Positions 29,515 through 37,839 of a stretch of 37,839 bases of DNA are shown here, in pieces. Each line of letters opens with the position of its first letter. The stretch's first letter is position 1. The notes beneath the pieces are model-generated. The model was not told the DNA's origin, searched no databases, and saw only the letters and a list, made by a program, of their open reading frames with translations. This stretch comes from Alectoria sarmentosa (taxonomy: Eukaryota; Ascomycota; Lecanoromycetes; Lecanorales; Parmeliaceae), in the NCBI GenBank assembly GCA_009733775.1, contig WOGZ01000321.1, forward strand, positions 1-37,839, given 5' to 3'. Made by a program: the position numbers and the translations under genes.

Positions 29515-32500
29515 CTATAGCCCCTCAATAGCCTTCCTCAACACATCGATTCCCCTCACGCCAATAGCCTCTTCCACCTGCTCTCTAAGCATCCAAGCAA
29601 TATCGCTCTGTATTCCCAGCGGGATCCAACACCCTTGCTTCGCGACGTCTAGGCTCTCTTTGATCTTAGCCGTATGCTCCCACTTCTTCGCTGCTACCTC
29701 CGCCTCTTCGACCACCTTTTCAGGAATACCGCACATGCTCGCACAATGCATACCGAAGCTACCCTCCGCGACTCCATCTTCCAGCTTGTAGAGGAAGGTG
29801 ACACGACGATTCTCGTCGTCAACGTGTATACGCATGCGGCAATTGCGGACTTCAGGGTGAGTGGCGAATTCAGCGGCCAAAGAGTGGTAGTGGGTAGCGA
29901 AGAAGCCAACACAGCCAATGTGGGAGGCGACATGGTGCAGTACCGCTTGGGCCACCGCAACACCGTCGTAGGATGAAGTGCCGCGGCCAAGTTCGTCGAG
30001 GATGACGAGAGAACGAGGTGTGGCCTCGGAAAGAATTTTCTTTGTTTCTGCGAGCTCGACGAAGAAGGTAGATTGGGCGGCGAAGATATTGTCTTGCGCG
30101 CCAAGACGGGACATGATTCTATCGACAGGAGTAAGGCGAGCAGATACAGCGGGGACGTAGCAGCCGATTTGGGCCATGATGACGGCAATGCATGTCATTC
30201 TAAGCACGGTGGATTTACCAGCTGCATTGGCACCTGTCAGCAGGTTGATGTTGGGCGTTCCACCACCGAGCTTGATATTGTTGGGAATGAAGTCTGTGAC
30301 GTTCGGAAGCATGCACGGATGCCGAAGGTCTTCGAACTCGACCACGCTACTTTCATCATGGACAAATTCAGGTCGACAGCTCGGCTCACCCAATGCTGAG
30401 GATGCTTTAGCCAGACATATCAAACAGTCCAACTGTGCAACAATTCGTACTGCTGTCAGCCAGGTCACATAGTCTTCATCAAACTTCTTGAAGAAGCGGC
30501 CAGATACCTCTTTGACGATCTGGCCATGCGTTTCTTGTGCTTCTTGAAGTTTGCGTACCAGACCTCGAAGCTCAGGATTATAATAGCGCTTGACCTTTAT
30601 GGTTGCGGACATCTGATCCCAATTCTTCGGTATGCTTTTGACTTTAACAGGGACCTCGAGCTGGTATATTTCCTTTCCGTTGTCGGCATAGACGATGTCG
30701 TTAGATTTCAGTTCTTTCCTTGTCTTCTTCAGTAGAGTCTCCAAATCCGTCAGCAAGCTCTGAATGCGGTCTTGACTTGCGTCGAAATTCTCTTCGACGC
30801 CACGTTCGGGAATAAGTAAACCTGCTTCTTTTGCTTTCGCGTGGTCAAAAGCACTGTTCCAATACTTGAAGAGTTCTCTCATGTCTGGCATGCTCGTAAC
30901 CAATTGACCGATGATCCCTTCGCCAGAGCCCATATTGCGCAAGACGCCCATTGTATAGTCAATCTGCTCGAAACCATCGAGGACTCGTACAAATTCTTGA
31001 GCCTTGCATACGCCGGCGTGGATGCGAGATATTGTCCGTTCAAGATCAGGTAGTTTAGAGAGCTGGGAAGTAAACTGGTCCCGAAGAGTAGTATCTGCAT
31101 TGAGAGACTCAACTGCATCGAGGCGTGCATTGATCTTTGCTGCGTCCATAAGAGGGTGGCATATCCATTGCTTGAACGTTCGCTTGCCGAAGGGAGTGAT
31201 GCATCGATTCAAGAGGCTGAAGAGGGTGCCCTCCGAACTGCCATCAAACGAATTCGCGAAAATCTCGAGATTGATCAAGGTCTTTCCATCCAGGATAAGG
31301 GTGCCTGCACTTTTGATGGGATCATACCAAGATACGTTGCCTAGGGTTACAATGTCACGCTCAATTTGCAGAGTCCGTAGGTATTGAACCAATGCACCAA
31401 ACGCAGACATTACAAACTCGTGTTTTTCACGAGCCTGCCGCATAGGTCCCGGCCAAGCTTCGATGTTGTCTCCATCATCATTCACGAAATACTGACCAGC
31501 ATCTAGCTCTCTGCATGCGGTATCTGCAGTCCAGAATTCTTTGCTAGCCTTCAAGAACACTGTTGACGTATTTGGCCCAGTGCTGTTCTTCAAAATTCTC
31601 AATGCTTTCGTGGATGAACAAGACTTCTCGAGCAAGATTTCACGAGGCCTTATCTGTGCGATGAGCGTTTCGAACTTTGTCATCTCAACATCATCCTCGA
31701 AGTCAGTCAAAAAGAACTGAGCGGTGGCGGTATCCACGAACACGATGCCGAAAGCAGGCCGTCCCTCTTGCTCCGACTCTTTGATGGCCATGCAGTAGGT
31801 GGACATGTCATCTTGAAGCATGCCAGGGTCAACAAGAGTGCCGCTTGTAAGCACGCATGCAAGCTCTCGGTTGATTATCTTTTTCATCTTCTCATCTACC
31901 TTCGCGGCCTTGCCAGACTGCACATTGTCTCGCTCTCGCATCTCTTTGCCCAAAGCAGACTCGACCTGGTCCACACGCGCAATTTTGTATCCTTTGGCAA
32001 CGAACTGATTGGCCCAAATGTCTAGAGAAGCTTCGGGTACCCCGACCATGCGCATGTTAACACGGTCAGTAAGCTTCAAGTCGAAGAGCTGATGCCCAAT
32101 GGTTGCATCGTTCTCGTAGAGCTCGTAGAACTTGCCCTTTTTGAAGAATACTATTGTGTCCCAATGTTTTTGCTTGATCTCCCAGTACTGATGTTCAAAG
32201 GGAGAAAATAGCGTCCATGCTGACTTCGGCACGTATACTGTCCTTGGGTCGTAATCTGGATGATTTGGACGATTCTTATCTATGTCTGTGATATGAGCTG
32301 GCTCTAGCCATTCGTATCGCCGTTCGACTTTGCTTGGCTTAGCTTTCCCCTTTTTAGCATTGGGCTCAGCTTGCTTTGAGGTGGCTTTCCGCATTGGAGG
32401 ACTCGCAAGCTGTAATGACTGGACGGCTGTGGGATCGTAAGACCACTGCTGGGCAGTAGAAACCGCAGGCATTTCTTCGTCGCTCTCTATCCCGATGAAC

Positions 32501-33309
32501 TCTGGGACAGCATCGTGCCGAGAAGTAGACTGAGCCAGAGAAGACCTCTTTCGTTTCTTTTTCGTAGGCATGGCCTTGTCGGAGTCGTCATCTACCACGA
32601 AGTCATCTACAGCACAAAATCTCAGTAAAATGGTCAAAACTTCCAATGGGCTGGGGCAGACTTACCCTCTTCGAACACATCATCCTCCCCCGCACCATCT
32701 CCCACAAAGATATCGTCATCGCTCTCGACACTTGTTCTTCTTCTCTTTGAAGCCCTTCGCTTCTGTGTAGGTTTGAACGCATCCTCGTCGTCCTCGTCTT
32801 CGTCAGAGTCCGGGTCGACTGCGTAGTTCACAGCTTTCTTTGCCTGTAGAAGAAATATCAGTTCGGAAAGAGAATGTAGAGGAAGGCAGGCAGACCTTTC
32901 GTGAGGGGCTATAGAAGCCAGGAGGCGCCCCATTCCCATCTATTTCATTCAGAGCACTTGCTGGAGTGATGGGTGACGGCAAAGCATTGGCACCGCTTTG
33001 CCCGTTCGAATTGGTTAGGCTTGTGTCCTCCTCTTCTTTGATCTCTTCGGCGGGGTCGCTGCTTGGAGCAGGCGTCATGCTCTGGGTCGACCCTCTCGAG
33101 GATAGGGTGATTGCAGTTTTGCGTGCGAAGCTATTGATCGGCAATGAGGTGCCATTGATCTTTGGCGTTCCGTTGGCATTCGGCTCTTCGGACTTCTTCT
33201 TGAAGAAACCTGCAATGGACGTCTGATTTTTGGAGCTCGAGTTCGATTTGGTCAACGAGGGCGTTGGGGTCTCACGAGCGCTGTTCGAGGACTTGGATGA
33301 GGGCGCCAT
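29515..33309 (-). CDS. MSH6: DNA mismatch repair protein MSH6
   Basis: Three exons: 32896-33309, 32666-32843 and 29515-32606, with introns of 52 bp (gtctgc...ctacag) and 59 bp (gtaagt...ctgtag); frame is kept and the product is 1227 residues, the usual MSH6 size. A PCNA-interacting PIP box lies at residues 29-36 (QTSIAGFF), specific to MSH6/MSH3-type proteins. It is followed by a disordered acidic and basic linker (about 140-200). The mismatch-binding domain contains the Phe-x-Glu motif in GKFYELYE (F357, E359), diagnostic of MSH6 over MSH2. The ATPase has Walker A TGANAAGKST (about 988-997), the same variant I recall from yeast Msh6, signature DNIFAAQSTF and STFFVE, Walker B LVILDELGRGTSSYDG (about 1063) and the FATHYHSL switch. 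It pairs with MSH2 as MutS-alpha to recognise base mismatches and small loops in the nucleus. Confidence 0.97.
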
Positions 33310-33448
33310 GTTCTAAGAGTGCAGCTCAAGCTGAAGAGATGAATGTCGGTCTCATAACGAGCTCAACGCTGGTAGGGAGAAATAGGTCAAGATTCTTGGA
33401 TTCATAAAGAGCACTTCCCAAGTCGAAAGCGTGACAAAAAGCCAAGGA

Positions 33449-33477
33449 ACGCGTCTTCACGCGAGTGCTTGGCGCGC
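33449..33477. promoter_or_regulatory. Cluster of MCB-like boxes upstream of MSH6
   Basis: Within 29 bp, 140-170 bp upstream of the MSH6 ATG, lie a perfect MluI cell-cycle box ACGCGT (33449-33454), a near match ACGCGA (33459-33464) and GGCGCGC (33471-33477). In yeasts, MBF binds ACGCGT and drives G1/S expression of replication and repair genes including MSH6. The assignment rests on motif and position only. Confidence 0.55.
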
Positions 33478-35186
33478 TAAGTCTCCCGCAGCAGACCTTC
33501 AACAATTTACAAAACTAGAGTAAAGAGCTGGATCTTTATAGAGTCTCTCGGTCTTACATTAACATCACTTCACTCTCAATGGTCGCGTATAGGTAGGCGA
33601 AACCGAAAGACTTCGAGACTGTTGGAAAAATCCCATATCGAGATAGGAGTACGCAAATGTCAAAGAGGTCTGTAGATGTCTATGTTAATTCTAGCTACCT
33701 CTACCTCTCGCGCATCTGACCAACATGCATGTAAAGGCTATGTATGAGAAGCATTGGAATTGAGGAAGGGTCATTTAGAAGCGTGGTCCCTTGGACTAGG
33801 TTGGTTAAGTCTGACGTAGATTCCTATCCCTTTAATGGGAGGCATAGTCCCTAGATTTCAAGAAATATGATCAATTCTTGGTGGTTATAGCACCCCGGCC
33901 TCGCTTCCTCTGTTCGATACCTCAACATCAAAGTGGTGGAGTACCGTGGCAACAAAGACCAAAACCTCTCGTTTCGCAAGGAATCGCCGCGGGCAGTACG
34001 TTTGTGATTCATGCTTTTGATCAGACTCTTTTTCTTTCCCGAAGGATCTTTCCACATCAACTTCACCAGCATTGCCGCGGAAAGCGCTCCCGCCGTAGTG
34101 AAGTTGCCTAATCGGGATTGGGAACGGATTGCCGGGTATCAACACCTGGGTCCCAATGACTATGGGCACAGCGACTTTGCGAACATGGATCCGAAGGTCA
34201 AGTGGAGAGTTTCCTCTGGAATTGCGGCCGAGCGTGGACAGTCGTTATACATATGGCGGTAATCGAGAGTGTCACCTTCGAATGCGGGTTTCGTTTTGGC
34301 TCTGATCGCATCGAGGAGATTCTTGTCAATAAAGCTATCATAAGTCAAAACCAAGAAGCTGAATCTGAGAAAGCCCAGTTCGCCGTTGTCCAGCATAAGA
34401 ACATTCTGATCAATTTCAACTCCCATGAACTTCCCGCCGTTCGCTCCTTTTCGTCAACTGAAGACTCCCTTCATTCGCTCTATCGTCCCGAGGCTTTCGG
34501 AAGGCTCTCTTCACATCCACTTCCAGACCACTGCATTTCGCTTAGTCAAGTCCGCTTGATTTCCCTTCAACTCGAATACTAGTCGTTGCCACTTGGATGC
34601 AATCTCACGACCTATGACCCATCCTCTTCCCTACCGCTTATTTTTCACCTTCCAAAACGCCGAGTCAACCGCTCCTCCCGGCCTCGGATTTGTTCTGTAA
34701 CCGTGGATCCCTGGTACGCAGACAAGCGCCTTCATTCATACCTGCCGTCACCCCATCTGCGATCTTGAGGGTTGCCGAGCATCGGAGCGTCCCGCTAAGA
34801 ATTGTTAGGAGGCTTTGGGCCTCGTAAGAAGTTTTTTGTACATGTTAAACGCATTCCAGAATATTTCGAATCGCAGCGTATGCTTACTGTAGGCTCATCT
34901 AGTACTTGAGATTTCATCCCTGTCGAGTCGGTTTGGCCCAAGATGTGCTCACCGCGGCCGAAGTTTCTTCCCGTGGGAGATCTAAAACTGGAGGGATTTG
35001 ACAGTTGCGAGGCTCAAGACCTTGAATAGGACTGACTAGTCGACGGCTTTTCCTCGGCCTAATGACCTGCCCTAACGCTAAGGGGCGCTGAGCACTTTTA
35101 GTGCACCCGTGAATTCGTGATATTTGATGGGCTCCCCATTCGAGCGTAGCGAAGCGATTTTTGTACAAAAAAGAACAAAGCAGTAA

Positions 35187-35274
35187 CCACCAATGGGTGA
35201 AAAAAGTCATTGCCGGAATTGGTGGGGGAGCTAGTGGCTAAATTCCGGCAATGACTTCTTTCACCCACTGGTGT
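35187..35274. repeat. Long inverted repeat / hairpin (34-bp arms, 20-nt loop)
   Basis: The left arm 35187-35220 and the right arm 35241-35274 are reverse complements at 31 of 34 positions; the inner 17 bp next to the loop (starting from gtcattgccggaatt) pair without mismatch. The loop is 20 nt. The structure could be the ends of a fold-back element, a MITE relic or a hairpin-forming RNA. Confidence 0.9.
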
Positions 35275-37411
35275 AAGTATCCTTATCAACACACGTCCGT
35301 GATCATATCGAACTGTCCAAGAGCGAATAAGTTGACTTGCTCTAGGTCTCATCCTAAAGAACTGAAAAGGTTAGATGACGATGGCGAAATACGACGAATA
35401 CAGGAGTCTGTCAGCTCATCGTTTGCAATTAAGTCTTCGCATGAAATGCTAAAGAATTGGAGTACGTTTGAGCCTTTCGAAAACCTTAATGCTGACCCAA
35501 CGATCTAGCCAGCGAGATAATAAAGATATTCTCGCCGCGAGAAAGAGATTTGACGTGGCGAATGCTACTATGGCTCCAGCTCGCTGAGGCGGAGAAGATG
35601 TTGAGACTCAGATCACCAACGAATCCATTGAGGCAATCCGGTCTAACCATATCTTGAGCAGTGAGGTATTCCAGCTCATTGCCGATGGAGAACGTATACG
35701 GCGTCACCATATCTTGTCTGCTGTGTTTGCCTTGGAAAAGTAAGTTCCTGATGCCGCTGGAATCATCCATATTGAAATCCCGTCTTGTTATGAAATTTCG
35801 TCTTTCCAGGACTCTCAAAATTAATTGCATTGCGCTTGTTTACGAATTAAAGGAGTGACCTACGATTCCAGTGCGCCCTCATTCTTGTTGTTTCAACAGG
35901 AATTTCCTTTCATTCCTGATAGGGGTTCAACCGTGTGTCCTAAGTGACTGATAACGCCGATCGCGACGCTCCAGATTTGATACTGCTAACAGCAAAAGTC
36001 CCAACTTGTAGTCAAAAATATGGATATCTACTATTGGTTCCACGCAATGTCAGGCCGCATTTTCTCTCGGCCGTCGCGCTGCTCAATGGGCCCAAGAACC
36101 TGAACCCGGGGCTGAAATCGCAACGCGCTGCAAACAGACATGCAAAGGACAAAATTCGGAACTACGCAAGAGCTTTCCATACCTTGTTGCACTAGTATGA
36201 CTGCGACCGGGTCTTTACTGAGCGAGACTCGCAAATACATACGCAGATTGTCAAAACATCGAGGATGGGATGTGTAGGATGGATTAATTGTCGTGCCTAG
36301 GCTCCCTTGGAGCACTTTTTACGTGCTACACTAAACAACGTGGCTGGGAGGAGGCTGAGAACCCCAAACCTTGACACAAAGACTCATGACGGCGAAAGGA
36401 TTCCTTGCCCGCTTGCAGACAAGTAGGAATGCGACCGCGTGTTTAAGCAAACCGAGGATGCGAAGTATTACGCAAGACTACGTCTGCTCAGACGTATCAG
36501 CACGGAGGAAATGGTAAGCTACAGCCCTCTCTTAAGCTCCAGAGATTTTTATGTCTATTTATAGAGAGGTGAAATTGTACTCAAGACTTCTTAGAGGTAC
36601 AGTACGCTACTAGGTAGTCGTGGGTTTATCTCCCCACGCTTAATCTGTGTCCACCTGCAGATACGTTCAAATGTACCAAACGTTCTTTGCGGCATCAGCT
36701 CCTGCACCAGGTCTCTTCGCCACCAAATCGACTGCGCTGGGCAAAGAGAGTAGCATTCGGGACCTTACTGGCTTCTTATGTAGTACACGACGAGGTACGG
36801 CGCCCCAGTAAAAGACGAAAGTCTCTGCGTATTCAAGCTACTCCTATTATGATGCTTTAGATCTGAGCTCGATGAGATAGCTATTCTCTGGAAGCGCCAA
36901 AACGGAATGCCAGGGATACGTTTCAGCTGGAATGAAAGATATCGGTTGACCGGTAATCACGCGTTAAATGAACTTATCGCAATGTCGTCCCCTCCTACCC
37001 CAAGACTCTAGGAAAGACGTCACCGCGTTGTCACCTTGATCGTCGAGATAAAGATCAAACCTGCGTCTCTCAATGAGACTGGCCTTTTCAATCTCTTGAA
37101 CCTCACAGCATTGGAAACCCGTCTGAGTCTGACTTTGAAAGCCTGTAGATAAAGAGAAACATACTCTCCCGAAAGCCTTTACAAAACATGAAGCAGATCC
37201 CGCAACTCCGATACGATCTCAGCACGGAGGCGAGAAAACAAGACAATTATCCCCCCCATCGCCAAATTTTTCCTCAAACATGCTCAATCTTCATCAAATT
37301 CTCGCTCCAACCCTCTTACCCCCCAAACATACAACATCCAAAAACCAAACCTACCCTTCCCCACCCCTTCCATCACATCACATGAAACCCCCCCCTCCCC
37401 ACCAACCAAAC

Positions 37412-37440
37412 CCACATCCATCCATCCATCCATCCATCCA
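37412..37440. repeat. (ATCC)n repeat abutting a start codon
   Basis: A run of five to six ATCC tetranucleotides (preceded by ccacatcc) ends three bases before the ATG at 37444. It would lie in the 5' untranslated leader of the downstream gene. Confidence 0.9.
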
Positions 37441-37443
37441 ACC

Positions 37444-37815
37444 ATGCCCAGCATCACCAGCACCACCTCTCATCTCGCCACAACCATACTCCTCCACTGC
37501 GTCCTCGACGCCCTCATCCTAGTCTTGATCCGCGACTCTCTCAGCGCCCTTCTTCTTTTCGCAACCTGCATCCTCGCTTTCATCCTCAGCGCCGCCCTCC
37601 TCTTCACGCTCGAGCACGGTATTTTCGTCATCCTGGGTTGCAGCGGCTACTTGCTAAGTTGCCTTTTCACATTCGATTACCGCTTGACGACGCTGCGGAT
37701 GGTACCGTTTGATGTGGCCGTGCGCCGGTTGCTGTATGGTGCCCTCGCTGTTGGTGTTTTGGTTGTTGTTGTTGTTGTTGTTGGTGGTGGTGCTGAGGGA
37801 GGCGTCGACGCTTGA
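37444..37815 (+). CDS. Small multi-span membrane protein, function unknown
   Basis: A 123-residue frame that is almost entirely hydrophobic. Spans are visible at about 10-28 (LATTILLHCVLDALILVLI), 33-55 (SALLLFATCILAFILSAALL), 57-78 (EHGIFVILGCSGYLLSCLF) and 97-112 (GALAVGVLVVVVVVVG). The central codons end overwhelmingly in C (ctc, atc, gcc, ttc), which is unlike the surrounding non-coding sequence and argues for real coding. The last span is partly generated by a GTT repeat (37760-37785), giving seven consecutive valines, followed by a GGT run giving glycines. No family is recognised. The protein could also continue through an intron, but the stop at 37813-37815 follows a natural short tail (EGGVDA). 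Confidence 0.6.
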   Translation: MPSITSTTSHLATTILLHCVLDALILVLIRDSLSALLLFATCILAFILSAALLFTLEHGIFVILGCSGYLLSCLFTFDYRLTTLRMVPFDVAVRRLLYGALAVGVLVVVVVVVGGGAEGGVDA

Positions 37816-37839
37816 TTGGATTCAATGGGGTGAGGAGGG

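Larger units (their letters stand above)
33478..37443. other. Gene-poor spacer with hairpin and possible decayed repeats
   Basis: About 4 kb without a supported gene. Frames such as 34011-34262 (plus), 33885-34169 and 34160-34426 (minus) are short, lack splice partners and match no family I know. A strong hairpin lies at 35187-35274. The flanking text (an Arg-type GAGCGTAGCGAAGCG run near 35142) has the look of old transposable-element sequence, but I cannot identify an element. Similar short phrases recur: gcgaccg near 36203 and 36430, and cagcacggagg near 36498 and 37219. Confidence 0.5.

Noticed and set aside
33885..34426. Overlapping minus frames that might be a decayed gene
   Set aside because: They are in different frames, no family could be recognised and no intron joins them convincingly.

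Overview
The window is nuclear DNA of a filamentous ascomycete (Pezizomycotina). The evidence is short GT-AG introns (about 48-177 bp) with CTGAC/CTAAC-type branch points, compact genes separated by gene-poor spacers, and fungal-specific families (LYC1-type acetyltransferase, ankyrin protein with a fungal STAND-like N-terminus, fungal MIC60, MSH6). Genus or class cannot be fixed by reading alone. I see no rRNA, CRISPR array, prophage or bacterial-type operon, and no convincing tRNA.

Layout. 1-3.2 kb: no convincing gene; a GA microsatellite. 3.2-4.5 kb: FAD-dependent monooxygenase (minus). 4.7-4.9 kb: a 214-bp inverted-repeat element that looks like a MITE. 6.0-8.4 kb: two minus-strand GNAT-type acetyltransferase genes; the second is a LYC1 homologue whose reading frame is broken once. 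9.5-12.3 kb (plus): three-exon ankyrin gene with a helical N-terminal domain, a Cys/His motif and a 57-bp internal tandem duplication, also carrying one frame break. 12.3-14.3 kb: no gene; a long TTC microsatellite. 14.3-23.1 kb: three minus-strand genes: MIC60/mitofilin, a 1288-residue tail-anchored protein of unknown function, and a mitochondrial succinate-semialdehyde dehydrogenase. 23.1-25.1 kb: no gene. 25.1-27.4 kb: a divergent pair, a secreted glutaminyl-peptide cyclotransferase (minus) and a small mitochondrial membrane protein (plus). 27.9-28.8 kb: a basic/acidic nuclear protein. 29.5-33.3 kb: MSH6, with a cluster of MCB-like boxes upstream. 33.3-37.4 kb: no gene, but a strong 34-bp-stem hairpin. 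37.4-37.8 kb: a small, very hydrophobic membrane protein whose ATG follows a TCCA repeat.

The genes are mostly unrelated housekeeping functions: mitochondrial architecture (MIC60), GABA-shunt metabolism (SSADH), mismatch repair (MSH6), lysine acetylation (LYC1-type) and secreted-protein maturation (QC). I see no biosynthetic cluster. The items most worth a second look are the two neighbouring one-base frame breaks (LYC1-like and ankyrin genes), the candidate MITE, the perfect-looking hairpin at 35.2 kb, the MCB cluster at MSH6, and the uncharacterised 1288-residue tail-anchored protein. No complete new multi-gene system could be demonstrated.
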